Assembly: GCA_947649645.1 (NCBI GenBank)
Contig: CANSSP010000002.1
Coordinates: forward strand, 124,001 to 188,000
Direction: 5' to 3'
DNA: 64,000 nucleotides
Source: an uncultured Roseburia sp.
Lineage (GTDB): Bacteria; Bacillota; Clostridia; Lachnospirales; Lachnospiraceae
Position 1 is the first letter of the stretch. Each line of letters starts with the position of its first letter. The position numbers and the translations under genes are program-made. Below the pieces are notes generated by a model. It did no database searches and was not told the origin of the DNA. It saw only the letters and a program-made list of their open reading frames with translations. This document shows positions 32,087-41,673 of this stretch, piece after piece.

Positions 32087-32953
32087 TTAATTAAACCCAC
32101 GGAACCCTTTTCCGATAATCTCGCTGCTGTTGGTAATCGCGATAAACGCGGACGGCTGGTTTCTGCGGATAAAATTGCGCAGCTCCACCGCCTGGCCCCG
32201 GTTTACAATCGTGATAATAATCGTCTTTTTATGATGTTCATATGTGCCCTGCGCGTCATAAACCGTCGCGCTGCGCTCCAGATCATGCATAATAAAATCA
32301 CAGATGGGCTCCGGCTCATTACAGATAATCGTAAAGTATTTGCACAGATTGACGCGCTCAATCACATCGTCTACCACCAGCGACTTCGCAAGAAGGCCAC
32401 ACAGCGAAAACAGTCCGATCTGCGCATCAAATATCATACAGGCTGCGATTACAATACCGAGATCCACAAAAAACAGCGCCGCCCCGATATTCAGCTTTGT
32501 ATATTTTTTCAAAATCATCGCGATAATATCCGTTCCTCCGCCGGACGCGCCCACATTAAATAAAATCGCAGAACCAAACGCGGGCAGCACAACGGCATAG
32601 ACCAGCTCAAGAACCGGCTGGGCCGTCAGCGGCGCCTCGAGCGGAAACAGCTTTTCCGCAAGGCTTAAGCCCACAGACGTAAGCAGGCTCACATACACCG
32701 TTTTTGTCCCAAATCCCTTCCCCAGAAACAGAAAACCGACGACAAGCAGCGCCATGTTAAGGATAAATGTAATCGTTCCCGGCGAAACCGGCATGACAGC
32801 CGCAAGCAGAACGGCAAAACCCGTCACCCCTCCGAACGAAAACTTGTTTGGAAATTTAAACAGATAAATCCCTGCAACCATAACAAGCGTCGCCACTGTC
32901 AGAACGGCATATTCCTCCAGAATCCTTATCACTTTTCCCCTATTCTTGTACAT
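32087..32953 (-). CDS. YitT family membrane protein
   Basis: A 288-residue protein with five or six membrane helices (FGGVTGFAVLLAAVMPVSPGT, GASGGGTDIIAMIL) and a C-terminal DUF2179 domain of about 80 residues (TIICNEPEPICDFIMHDLERSATVYDAQGTY region). YitT/DUF161 proteins are widespread in Firmicutes; transport is suspected but not established. It is the first gene of a leftward unit with the unknown 535-residue protein. Confidence 0.9.
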   Translation of the reverse strand: MYKNRGKVIRILEEYAVLTVATLVMVAGIYLFKFPNKFSFGGVTGFAVLLAAVMPVSPGTITFILNMALLVVGFLFLGKGFGTKTVYVSLLTSVGLSLAEKLFPLEAPLTAQPVLELVYAVVLPAFGSAILFNVGASGGGTDIIAMILKKYTKLNIGAALFFVDLGIVIAACMIFDAQIGLFSLCGLLAKSLVVDDVIERVNLCKYFTIICNEPEPICDFIMHDLERSATVYDAQGTYEHHKKTIIITIVNRGQAVELRNFIRRNQPSAFIAITNSSEIIGKGFRGFN

Positions 32954-33071
32954 TTTCCCAAAATCCTCTTATCCCCATATTCTTTTGCATTGACCAACGA
33001 TTCTATATCCTTCAATATACCACTTTATATCTTTTCTTTCAATCTATGTTTTATTGCTGAAATGATTTCAC

Positions 33072-33114
33072 CAAAAAAATGTCACACAGCCGGCTCACCT
33101 TCTGCATGACATTT
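33072..33114 (-). terminator. Terminator of hsp20
   Basis: On the minus strand AATGTCA and TGACATT close a hairpin with a GC-rich interior, followed by seven T. It lies 50 or so bases after the hsp20 stop. The remaining 32954-33071 is AT-rich promoter-type sequence for YitT with no ORF. Confidence 0.7.
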
Positions 33115-33166
33115 TCTGACTTATTTATCCTGCCCCGGGCACAATCCGGAAAACCGATCGGCCGGC

Positions 33167-33607
33167 TCACCCTTCAATCGCGATAAACTTCTTCTGCTCC
33201 GCTTCCGGAAGCGCCTGCTTTTTGGGCACGGTCATCGTAAGAATACCATCCGTGAATTTTGCCCGGATATCTTCTTCCGTCACGTTCTCCCCGACATAGA
33301 AACTTCTGCTGTAACTGCCGGAATAGCGCTCTTTGCGGACATATCTGCCCTTTGCATCCTTCTCATCCTTATTTTCCGTGCGTGAAGCCTGCACTGTCAG
33401 ATAGCCCTTCTTTAATTCTGCCTTCACATCTTCCTTCGTAAATCCCGGCAGCTCCATATCGATCTGATACGCATCCGCGAGCTCCCGGATATCAGTATTC
33501 ATCGCACTGGCCGTCCGCATCCCCCTGGCAGGTACAAACATGTTGTCAAAAAAATCTTCAAATAAGCTGTCCGTAAAATTGTCGTTGAAAATACCTGGTC
33601 TTAACAT
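33167..33607 (-). CDS. Hsp20/alpha-crystallin small heat-shock protein
   Basis: A 146-residue chaperone. The alpha-crystallin domain spans about 40-130 (AYQIDMELPGFTKEDVKAEL, then GILTMTVPK). It holds unfolded proteins in an ATP-independent way. The start ATG at 33607 follows AAAGAGGG. It is transcribed from a promoter covered by a CIRCE element, so control by HrcA is expected. Confidence 0.95.
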   Translation of the reverse strand: MLRPGIFNDNFTDSLFEDFFDNMFVPARGMRTASAMNTDIRELADAYQIDMELPGFTKEDVKAELKKGYLTVQASRTENKDEKDAKGRYVRKERYSGSYSRSFYVGENVTEEDIRAKFTDGILTMTVPKKQALPEAEQKKFIAIEG

Positions 33608-33699
33608 AACGCATACCCTCTTTCTCTAAAAAATGAAATATGTTTCACTGTGGTTTCTATTAGGTTCCCCTCGTAGGTGTTTTCCTATTCGGTAATTCT

Positions 33700-33742
33700 G
33701 TTATACACCTTATTGTTAGCACTGTCAATAGATGAGTGCTAA
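33700..33742 (-). promoter_or_regulatory. hsp20 promoter with overlapping CIRCE operator
   Basis: On the minus strand TTGACA (33728-33723), a 17-base spacer and TATAAC (33705-33700). The CIRCE element TTAGCACTG-N9-GAGTGCTAA (33716-33742) covers the -35 and differs from the consensus arm TTAGCACTC in one base. HrcA binding here would block the promoter. Confidence 0.9.
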
Positions 33743-33876
33743 AATTGTGTGAAAACAATATAAATATTTTATAAAATATCATTTTATTTAAAAAGCATTG
33801 ATGATTGCAAAAAGCAGATGAAAATGATAAGATGATGCACAAATTGTCATCATTTATAAATCGGAGGAAACATACC

Positions 33877-35034
33877 ATGATACAACTTCTACTGGCTGTA
33901 ATTTACCTGGCATTTATCAGTCTCGGCCTGCCGGATTCCCTGCTCGGTGCCGCATGGCCCATGATGTATCCAGAATTTAACGTACCGGTTTCCTACGCCG
34001 GAATCCTCTCAATGCTCATCTCGCTCGGCACGATCACATCAAGCCTGCAGAGCGACCGCCTCACCCGGCGCCTTGGCGCCGGAAAAGTCACAGCCATAAG
34101 TGTGGCGATGACAGCTATCGCCCTTTTCGGATTTTCTTTCAGCCACCAGTACTGGCAGCTGATTTTATGGTCCATTCCCTACGGTCTGGGTGCAGGAAGC
34201 GTGGACGCGGCGCTCAATAACTATGTCGCGCTGCATTTTGAGAGCCGCCATATGAGCTGGCTGCACTGTATGTGGGGACTGGGGGCCTCCACCGGCCCCT
34301 ACATCATGGGATACGCTCTGACCGGCGGCCGGCCATGGAATGCCGGATACTTTTATATCGGAATCCTCCAGGCCGCCCTCACATTGATCCTGTTTTTTAG
34401 TCTGCCGCTGTGGAAAAAAGAAGATACCGGAACCGCAGCTTCCAGAAAAGCGCTTTCTCTAAAAGAAATATTTTCGATTCCGGGTGCAAAAGAAATTATG
34501 CTGATGTTTTTCTGCTACTGCTCGCTGGAGCAGACCGCGGGGCTCTGGGCAAGCAGTTATCTCGTGTTACATAAGGGCGTTTCCGTCGAAATGGCTGCAA
34601 ATTATGCCAGCATGTTCTACATCGGCATCACCGTCGGCAGAGCCGCCAGCGGCTTTATCACAATGAAGCGGAACGATACACAGATGATCCGCCTGGGACA
34701 GACCATAATCGCCGCCGGCATCGCCGTTCTGCTCCTGCCGCTCACCGACACCGTCTCTCTGGCCGGCCTGATTTTAATCGGCCTGGGGTGCGCTCCGGTA
34801 TATCCCTGTGTCATTCACTCCACCCCGGCGCATTTCGGCGCGGAGCGGTCACAGGCAATCATCGGCGTCCAGATGGCAAGCGCATATGTCGGAACCTGTA
34901 TTATGCCGCCCGTCTTCGGCTGGATCGCCGCGCACATTACGGTGGCATTACTGCCCGTCTATCTGTTTCTGCTCGTCCTTCTGATGTTTTTCATGCACGA
35001 ACGGCTGCTGCAGAAAACTCCCACACAGAGCTGA
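33877..35034 (+). CDS. MFS transporter
   Basis: A 385-residue carrier with about 12 membrane helices (MIQLLLAVIYLAFISLGLPD, LHCMWGLGASTGPYIMGYAL, then LILIGLGCAPVYPCVIHST). The sequence resembles the sugar or fucose-permease-like branch of the major facilitator superfamily; the substrate is not clear. The ATG at 33877 follows CGGAGGAAACATACC. It is monocistronic. Confidence 0.9.
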   Translation: MIQLLLAVIYLAFISLGLPDSLLGAAWPMMYPEFNVPVSYAGILSMLISLGTITSSLQSDRLTRRLGAGKVTAISVAMTAIALFGFSFSHQYWQLILWSIPYGLGAGSVDAALNNYVALHFESRHMSWLHCMWGLGASTGPYIMGYALTGGRPWNAGYFYIGILQAALTLILFFSLPLWKKEDTGTAASRKALSLKEIFSIPGAKEIMLMFFCYCSLEQTAGLWASSYLVLHKGVSVEMAANYASMFYIGITVGRAASGFITMKRNDTQMIRLGQTIIAAGIAVLLLPLTDTVSLAGLILIGLGCAPVYPCVIHSTPAHFGAERSQAIIGVQMASAYVGTCIMPPVFGWIAAHITVALLPVYLFLLVLLMFFMHERLLQKTPTQS

Positions 35035-35090
35035 CGCGCCGCGCTGCAGCCTAAGCGCCGGGGGATGTCCCGCCAGATGAAACGGCTGCG

Positions 35091-36410
35091 TCACGTGCCG
35101 GCCGCGCCGGGGAATGTAGTGTGACTGACGCATTCCCCTGTCCGGCTGTCATACACCGTCACTTCTATATCGGCACCGGCGTCAGATGAAACGGCTGCGT
35201 TTTCTTCTGCTGCCGGCCCGGCCCCCTCCTTAAAATTGTCAACCCAAAAAATCTGCTCCACAGAAGAATCGACCGGTTTTTCGATTCCTCCGGCATTTTT
35301 TAAAAGTTTCCAGAACAGATCGTCCGAATAGATTTCAGACCCCGCCGCCACTTTTATCTCACTGCTGAAACCGGAATCCGCCAGAAGCATCAGATAAGGA
35401 TACAGCTCTTTCGTACTGTTCAGCTGCATATTTTCATAAAGCCTGTAATTTCTGTAATCCTCGTTCCATGCCGCGTACGCCGCATCCTGACGCCGGTCCG
35501 CAAGCTGATAGTTGTCTCTCATATATGCCCCCAGCCAGGAACTCCACTTCCTGGCGCCGGATGAATTCAGGTGTGTGCCGTCAAGAAAGTCACAGGACGG
35601 ATCCACGATATTCTCCTCCAGTCCATTCAGAAACGGAATCCCATACTCCTCTGCAATCTCATAGACGCTGTTCACATACCGCAGTTCCTCCTCGCTCCCG
35701 TAAAACGGGATCATCGTCAGAACGATCGGCACATCCAGCTCCTGGCACAGTTCGATTGATCTCCGCAGATACTCCTTCCCCACCGTCTCAGTCCGGTCAG
35801 CCTGCGTTCGCTCGAGCGTCGCCAGTTCCTGCATGGAAGATACCGCCGGTTTCATATGATCCGTATTTTCATAGGCTCCTTTCTGATAAGAAACCTTGCT
35901 GACAAAATAATCACTGTTCACACTTTCCCAGCGGCTGTGGTACAGCGAAAAGGGCCAGAAAAACGCAATCTGCATATCTCGTGGAATAAGATCAAGAATC
36001 GCCTGGATTTTTGTCTTTGTAAGCGGCATCGGATCCAGCGATTCATGCAGGAAATTCACCGTGCTCCCCTCCCATTTCTGATCAAAAGTGACAAGGCAGG
36101 CGTCCAGAACCACCAGCTTTGGCCTCTTCTGTTCCAGGGCATTCTTTAAAATCCAATAATCTCCATTCAGCTTCTGCCCGCTGTTGGCCAGATTAAAAGA
36201 AGTAATTCCATATTCATTCCATATTTCCATCGGGAGAACTCCCATTACGGCATGGCTGCTGCCCAGATAGATCACATCATACGCCTCATCCGTCTCATAA
36301 AAATCATGATTTTTTACAAATCCTTCGTCCCTGCGCAGAAACCGCGCGGCAAGCATTACAAACAGCACGATACTGACTGCAATCACAGCCGACTGTAAAA
36401 ATTTTCTCAT
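35091..36410 (-). CDS. SGNH-like surface O-acylation protein (MBOAT partner)
   Basis: A 439-residue protein with an N-terminal membrane anchor and an SGNH/GDSL-like extracytoplasmic domain: GSSHAVMG near the N-terminus and DGTHLNSSGARKW near residue 290 supply the Ser and the Asp/His pair. It lies immediately after an MBOAT acyltransferase, like AlgX/AlgJ or DltD partners, so it likely completes acyl transfer to a surface polysaccharide or teichoic acid. ATG 36410 is preferred to GTG 36419 because AGAGGTGGCGGAG spaces it properly. A 35035-35090 gap separates it from the converging MFS gene. Confidence 0.8.
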   Translation of the reverse strand: MRKFLQSAVIAVSIVLFVMLAARFLRRDEGFVKNHDFYETDEAYDVIYLGSSHAVMGVLPMEIWNEYGITSFNLANSGQKLNGDYWILKNALEQKRPKLVVLDACLVTFDQKWEGSTVNFLHESLDPMPLTKTKIQAILDLIPRDMQIAFFWPFSLYHSRWESVNSDYFVSKVSYQKGAYENTDHMKPAVSSMQELATLERTQADRTETVGKEYLRRSIELCQELDVPIVLTMIPFYGSEEELRYVNSVYEIAEEYGIPFLNGLEENIVDPSCDFLDGTHLNSSGARKWSSWLGAYMRDNYQLADRRQDAAYAAWNEDYRNYRLYENMQLNSTKELYPYLMLLADSGFSSEIKVAAGSEIYSDDLFWKLLKNAGGIEKPVDSSVEQIFWVDNFKEGAGPAAEENAAVSSDAGADIEVTVYDSRTGECVSHTTFPGAAGT

Positions 36411-36421
36411 CTCCGCCACCT

Positions 36422-37918
36422 CTAAAATTGAAAATAGATAAACCCGGCTTCATCGTATTCCGGCCCCCAGATGCCAAAAATCAGAATCAGCACGACAGAC
36501 CCGACCACTACAAGATACCGGAACCAGAAATCCTGCTTCTTAATAAACTCGCGCACACAGACTCCCCTGTATTTGAGAAAATCTGCCGCAGCCAGTATCA
36601 GAAGCCCGACAATCATAACAACAAAATTTTTTCTGGTGATAACTTTACATGAAAGCGATTCGTCAAACAAAATCCATAAATTGGGGTGATGCAGAATTGA
36701 CTGAATCACCTGCACGGCCTGATCAACGGAACCTGATCTGAAAAAAATCCACGAAAAGTCAACCAGCACAAACGTCACGATTATCTGTGCCAGCCGGTGC
36801 CCAAAGCTGTCCGTATGAAGACAAAAAACATCCGCCGCCCTCTCTCTGACTTTCCGGGTCATCCCGCCGATAATCTGATAGACGGCATTTAAGAGACCCC
36901 AGATCACAAAAGTCCATCCGGCCCCGTGCCAGAGTCCGCTCACCGAAAAGACAATCAGAATATTCAGATATTTCCGCAACGTTCCTTTCCGGTTTCCGCC
37001 CAGCGGTATATACAGATAATCCCTGAACCAGCTCGAAAGCGAAATATGCCAGCGCTGCCAGAATCCGGCGACGCTTTCCCCGAAATATGGCGCGCGAAAG
37101 TTTTCCATGAGCTCAAATCCCATAATCTTCGCCGCTCCCATTGCAATCGTGGAATATCCCGCAAAATCACAATAAATCTGAAAAGCAAACAAAAACGTAG
37201 CAAAGGCCAGATACACCCCCGTATAAGTCCTCATATTCCCATACACGGTATCCACAAACAGCGCAATCCGGTCAGCCAGAACCATTTTCAGAAAATACCC
37301 CCACAGCATCAGATAAACGCCGTCGCGTAAATTCTCATAATCAAACCGGTGTGTTTCCCTTACCTGCCTCAAAAGATTTTTCGACCGCTCAATCGGCCCT
37401 GCGACAAGCTGTGGAAAAAATGACACAAACAGCGCGTATTTCAGGAAATTTTTCTCTGCTTCAGTCTCTCCCCGGTACACATCAATTGTATATCCCAGCG
37501 CCTGAAACGTAAAAAAAGAGATACCGACCGGCAGAACAATATCATACGTCGCAAACTGCCTGTCCACATGCGCGGACGACAAAACCCGGTTAACATTCTC
37601 GATTGCAAAATTAAAATATTTGAAATAAAACAGAACGGCCAGATTCAGCGCGGCCCCCGCCGCCACGCACCACTTCATCCTGCGCCTGCAGACATCCGCA
37701 TCCGTCTGCCTCTCCTTTATGGATTGCAGTATACGCCCGCAAAGCCATGTCACAGTTGTAGAAAATAACATTAACAGCGCATATTTCGGGTTCCAGCTCA
37801 TATAGAAAAAATAACTCGCGAGCAAAAGCCAGATCGATTGGCATTTTGCCGGCATAAGAAAATAGCCCAGTACAACGACCGGAAAAAAGAGGACAAATTC
37901 AATGGAATTAAATAACAT
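36422..37918 (-). CDS. MBOAT family O-acyltransferase (AlgI-like)
   Basis: A 498-residue polytopic membrane protein with the family sequence LPVGISFFTFQALGYTIDVYRG, the LVAGPIER region and the catalytic histidine motif SGLWHGAGWTFVIWG. It moves acyl groups, usually acetyl, across the membrane to an exported polymer. Eleven bases separate it from the SGNH partner, forming a two-gene O-acylation module. The substrate is not given by neighbours. Confidence 0.93.
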   Translation of the reverse strand: MLFNSIEFVLFFPVVVLGYFLMPAKCQSIWLLLASYFFYMSWNPKYALLMLFSTTVTWLCGRILQSIKERQTDADVCRRRMKWCVAAGAALNLAVLFYFKYFNFAIENVNRVLSSAHVDRQFATYDIVLPVGISFFTFQALGYTIDVYRGETEAEKNFLKYALFVSFFPQLVAGPIERSKNLLRQVRETHRFDYENLRDGVYLMLWGYFLKMVLADRIALFVDTVYGNMRTYTGVYLAFATFLFAFQIYCDFAGYSTIAMGAAKIMGFELMENFRAPYFGESVAGFWQRWHISLSSWFRDYLYIPLGGNRKGTLRKYLNILIVFSVSGLWHGAGWTFVIWGLLNAVYQIIGGMTRKVRERAADVFCLHTDSFGHRLAQIIVTFVLVDFSWIFFRSGSVDQAVQVIQSILHHPNLWILFDESLSCKVITRKNFVVMIVGLLILAAADFLKYRGVCVREFIKKQDFWFRYLVVVGSVVLILIFGIWGPEYDEAGFIYFQF

Positions 37919-37991
37919 AATGTGTTGCTTTATCTCCTTCCTTGTTCATATATCTGACAGGAACTATTATAAAGCTTTTGCAAAAACATGT

Positions 37992-38411
37992 CTATCTATG
38001 AAATAAATCTGTCCATTCTCCGTTCTCATCACCCGTCTGCCCATACTCCATGGGTACCTCATCAGAAAGCTCTCTTATTTTTTTCAAGATACTCTCCAGG
38101 CTCTCGCCTCCCTCTTCCAGCGGAGGCTCCTCCTCCCATTTCTTTTGAGACGATATCCGTCCGGCCCACGAAAGTGTATAAAGCAGATCGAACATCAGAT
38201 AAAAAATCACAATGGCGCGCCAGTCTCCTGGTATCCCTGCAACAAAACACCAGTAAGCCCCCGGGACGATCAGCGTCATCGTAAAATACCGCAGAATATC
38301 AACCGGACATCCGCTGACCACATACAATCTCTCATATTTCGCCAGCTTTCGACATATTTCTACTAATTTTTCTCGTTTTCTAAGACTTTTAATCCTTGAA
38401 TTTTTTCTCAT
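37992..38411 (-). CDS. Small two-helix membrane protein, unknown
   Basis: A 139-residue protein with a basic N-terminus, two hydrophobic segments (about 43-62 and 66-83) and an acidic C-terminus (about 95-139). It lies 73 bases upstream of the MBOAT gene on the same strand, so it may belong to that unit. No family was recognised. Confidence 0.6.
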   Translation of the reverse strand: MRKNSRIKSLRKREKLVEICRKLAKYERLYVVSGCPVDILRYFTMTLIVPGAYWCFVAGIPGDWRAIVIFYLMFDLLYTLSWAGRISSQKKWEEEPPLEEGGESLESILKKIRELSDEVPMEYGQTGDENGEWTDLFHR

Positions 38412-38605
38412 TTTATATACCGCCCCTCAACGAAATACGCACTAATTCAAGGATATTCTACCATTTTAAACTTTTTTTTACAATTGATGGACGTAGGTTT
38501 TTCTCTTTTCTTATCGACACGTTTTTCTTGTAATCACAGAATTTTTATACCATAATTACTTTTGGCGATATATGGAATTTTGCCGCAGGCGCATCCTTAG
38601 AAATT

Positions 38606-38651
38606 AAAAACAGCAGAGAATACCACCGTCGTGTATTCTCTGCTGTTTTTT
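38606..38651. terminator. Bidirectional-looking terminator
   Basis: AAACAGCAGAGAATAC and GTATTCTCTGCTGTTTTTT form a 16-base stem with A and T tracts outside. It ends the leftward coiled-coil gene. The preceding 38412-38605 is AT-rich with no ORF and probably holds the promoter of the leftward small membrane gene. Confidence 0.9.
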
Positions 38652-38661
38652 GTACCAGACT

Positions 38662-39669
38662 TTATCGGAGCAGCTTTCCGAACAGGGAATGCTTCTCTAC
38701 TTTCTTTTCCATCGCCAGATCTTCTCCTGCCTCCTGCTTCCAGCGGAAATACTCCGCGTCCAGATTTACTTTGATCTCCGGCGTAATCTGCTTCTCTGCA
38801 GAATCTTCTTCGTCTGCTCCGATCCCGGAAAACGCCTCTTCCATCGGGATCCCGACTTTGTCAAAATACGCGCGATTCACCCTGATCTCCGGCTTCACAA
38901 TCTTAAAATCCGACTTTTCTGCCGAAGGCGCTGAAGGCTGCGGTCCCTGTACAGACTCTTTGTCATCCTTCTTTTCCTGCTCTGCTTCACCGGTATCCTT
39001 CGCGGGCGTCTGCTTGGACGGCACCGTTTCCGACGGCTGTGAATCCTCCGACGGCGGCGCTTCTGAAGACTGCGTGCCTTTTGATTTTGCCTCCTTTTCC
39101 CCGCGCACGCGCTCTCTTTCCTTCTCCCTCGCTTTTTCCCTCTCCCTTTCTTTTTCCTTCTCCCGCTCTTTTTCTTTTTTGATCTCCTTATTCCGATCTT
39201 CGATAAGCTTTAAATACTTCTCCGTATCCACCAGGTCCTGCAGATGACTTTTCAGCTCGGACTGGTCACGGCGCACAATATCCCGTTCCTTTTTCATTTC
39301 GTCGCTCATTTTCTCATAGACAGACTTCAGTGAATCAGCGGCTTCCTGCATGATATCCTGCACCCGGCAGAGCGCCTCATCCGTGTAAAGTACGGAAGCG
39401 GCATAGACGTCCTCCGCCTTGCGGCTGGCATCCCAGACGATCTCCTCTCCGCGTTTGCGCGCCTCTCTGTCCGCGGCGTCCCGGCTCTGCTGCGTCAGCT
39501 CATATTCGTCCATCAGCATGTAAATGGATGCGCTCAGACGGGCAAGCAGATCCGACATCTGCTTTTTATCCACGATCACCCGGTTTATATTTTCTCCATA
39601 AACTTCACTCCTGGAAAGCAGGATGTGAATTTCCCGTAAAACCTGTTCCGTCTTATCCTGTGCGCTCAT
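38662..39669 (-). CDS. Charged coiled-coil protein, unknown
   Basis: A 335-residue cytoplasmic protein. Residues 1-160 are helical with heptad-like spacing; about 165-195 is an almost pure Lys/Glu/Arg run (KEREKEKEREREKAREK); about 200-255 is Ser/Pro/Gln-rich; the last 80 residues hold PEIRVNRAYFDKVGIPMEEAF and end in KHSLFGKLLR. The layout recalls DivIVA- or cell-division-associated scaffolds, but no family was recognised. It is 25 bases downstream of the 5'-nucleotidase gene. Confidence 0.6.
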   Translation of the reverse strand: MSAQDKTEQVLREIHILLSRSEVYGENINRVIVDKKQMSDLLARLSASIYMLMDEYELTQQSRDAADREARKRGEEIVWDASRKAEDVYAASVLYTDEALCRVQDIMQEAADSLKSVYEKMSDEMKKERDIVRRDQSELKSHLQDLVDTEKYLKLIEDRNKEIKKEKEREKEKEREREKAREKERERVRGEKEAKSKGTQSSEAPPSEDSQPSETVPSKQTPAKDTGEAEQEKKDDKESVQGPQPSAPSAEKSDFKIVKPEIRVNRAYFDKVGIPMEEAFSGIGADEEDSAEKQITPEIKVNLDAEYFRWKQEAGEDLAMEKKVEKHSLFGKLLR

Positions 39670-39694
39670 TCTCTCTCTCCCGTATCCTCTTTGT

Positions 39695-41665
39695 CTATCT
39701 TATTCCTATTCTATTGGCGTTTTTCTTTTTCATGCGTCTTATCAATTTTATCACCAGAACCGCCAGTAAGACAACCAGAAAAATGAAGATCAGCAGGATA
39801 ATGACAAACATAACTGCGTATCTGCTGGGATTTTTCAAAAGATCTCCCATACTGCGGCTCTCTTCCACCACTTTTCTGTCATGCTGTGTGTTATAATAGT
39901 CCGACACGTCGGGAATACCGTCCCCGTCCACATCCGCAAACGACGCCATATACCGCGCAATGGCATCCCACGCTTTCAATTCTTTTGTGCCCTCATATAT
40001 AATAGCATCCTCAAAATCCTCAATCGGTGTCCCGTCCGCGTGCTTTGGAACAATGGAAAGCAGCCCGTAAGACATATCCGTGACGGCGCCCAGCATCTGT
40101 CCGCTGTACAGATCTGCCACAACACGGTACAATTTTTTATCCTCGACCTCCACGCGGCCGCCTTGCGCATCAACCAGATAAAGATCCGTTACTTTGTTTA
40201 AAATCAGGCGATTCGGATTGTAGTTAAAGTGCAGACCGCTGATATAAAGCCTTGCGGTCGTCATAAAATCAGAAACAGACGCATCGATCTCGGCGGCTGT
40301 CCGCAGTTCTTTTCCGGTCAGCCATACACTGATCAGCGGATATCCCGGCACTCCGTCCGGCCCTGTCCCCAGAGAAAAGGAATTGTACACGCTCTCGACC
40401 GTGATATCGCCTTTCGTGTAGGTATCGCGCACCGTACCGCTCGGCACTACCGCCAGATCCACCCCGACACCGTCAAAATCAGGCGATGCCGTCACCGCAT
40501 AGGCATATGCGTCGGACATAAGATCTCCCAGGTTCTGCTCTGTATGCTCCGTCTGCAGATCTTCAACCGTGGCAAACGTCACCTCATTTCTTGCGAGAAC
40601 CTGCTTTCTGGTATAGCCGAATGCCGAAAGATAACCGGTATCTACCGCATCCAGAAAGGCATCTGCCTTTTCCTGCGTCTTTTCATCCGCCGTAATCTCT
40701 TCCGTGACCGCAAGCAGTTCATATTCCGTGATTTTCCACCTGCCGCTGTCCTCCTGCTCCATGGACAGCGAACCCAGCCGCTTCCCATACTCTCCCGCCG
40801 AAACAATCGACGTATTTCCGTGAACAATCGGTTCTGAAAGCTCCGTATGCGTATGTCCGCTTACAATCAGATCCAGCTCCGGGACACTTTTCGCCAGCTT
40901 CTCATCCTCGGATTTACTCTCATCTTCCCAGGTTCCGCCATGCGACACACAGACGATCATATCAACGTCTTCGGCCGCCCGGATCTCCTCCACAGTCTCC
41001 TTCACAGCCTCCGCCGGATCTTTAAACAGTAATTCGCAAGTGGGCGCACAGGCAAGCGAATCCATCCCGAATACCCCCAGTACAGCAACGTCCACGTCCC
41101 CCTTTGTGAGAACAACGTAATCTTTCACACCATATGTAGCAAACCCTTCCGCGATCAGCGTCTGTCCCTCGCTCATCCCCGCTTTCTCCATGGCCTCCCA
41201 GTCCACATTGCAGACGACAAGCTCCGGTATGGGATCTCCGGATACCGCCGCGCTTTTTAACATATCGGCCAGTCCGCCGGAACGGTAATCAAATTCATGA
41301 TTTCCAAGCGTTGTGACGTCGCAGCCGATCTCGCCGAGCATGCGAAGTTCGGCCGCTTCCTGCTCATAAACCGTCTGCACCAGCGTCCCCATTGAAAAAT
41401 CGCCCGCATCGACAATAAGAGTGTCCGGATTTTTTTCTTTCTGTTCGTTTATCAGCGTTTTCATCCGGGCAAAACCACCGACTGTCACATTTTTTCCGTC
41501 AATAACTGTGGAAAAACTATTTATATGGGAATGCGTATCATGCGTAAACAGCAGATCAAGCCGTTTCTCTTTTTCCTCCGCGGATACGCCGTCCACCCCC
41601 GCCAGTATCTGCAGCAACAGAACAGCTGCAAAGAACACAGCCGGAACACTTTTTATTTTTTTCAT
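39695..41665 (-). CDS. Membrane-anchored 5'-nucleotidase / UDP-sugar hydrolase family protein
   Basis: A 656-residue surface enzyme. A signal peptide (about 1-27) is followed by the metallophosphatase domain (about 33-300: LLFTHDTHSHI, DAGDFSMGT, TLGNHEFDY, VSHGGTWED, SGHTHTE) and the 5'-nucleotidase C-terminal domain (about 330-540, NLGDLMSDAYAYA). A calcium-loop-like DVDGDGIPDVSD, a membrane helix (VMFVIILLIFIFLVVLL) and a basic end finish the protein. It releases nucleosides from extracellular nucleotides. ATG 41665 follows GAGGAGATTT. Confidence 0.93.
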   Translation of the reverse strand: MKKIKSVPAVFFAAVLLLQILAGVDGVSAEEKEKRLDLLFTHDTHSHINSFSTVIDGKNVTVGGFARMKTLINEQKEKNPDTLIVDAGDFSMGTLVQTVYEQEAAELRMLGEIGCDVTTLGNHEFDYRSGGLADMLKSAAVSGDPIPELVVCNVDWEAMEKAGMSEGQTLIAEGFATYGVKDYVVLTKGDVDVAVLGVFGMDSLACAPTCELLFKDPAEAVKETVEEIRAAEDVDMIVCVSHGGTWEDESKSEDEKLAKSVPELDLIVSGHTHTELSEPIVHGNTSIVSAGEYGKRLGSLSMEQEDSGRWKITEYELLAVTEEITADEKTQEKADAFLDAVDTGYLSAFGYTRKQVLARNEVTFATVEDLQTEHTEQNLGDLMSDAYAYAVTASPDFDGVGVDLAVVPSGTVRDTYTKGDITVESVYNSFSLGTGPDGVPGYPLISVWLTGKELRTAAEIDASVSDFMTTARLYISGLHFNYNPNRLILNKVTDLYLVDAQGGRVEVEDKKLYRVVADLYSGQMLGAVTDMSYGLLSIVPKHADGTPIEDFEDAIIYEGTKELKAWDAIARYMASFADVDGDGIPDVSDYYNTQHDRKVVEESRSMGDLLKNPSRYAVMFVIILLIFIFLVVLLAVLVIKLIRRMKKKNANRIGIR

Positions 41666-41673
41666 AAATCTCC

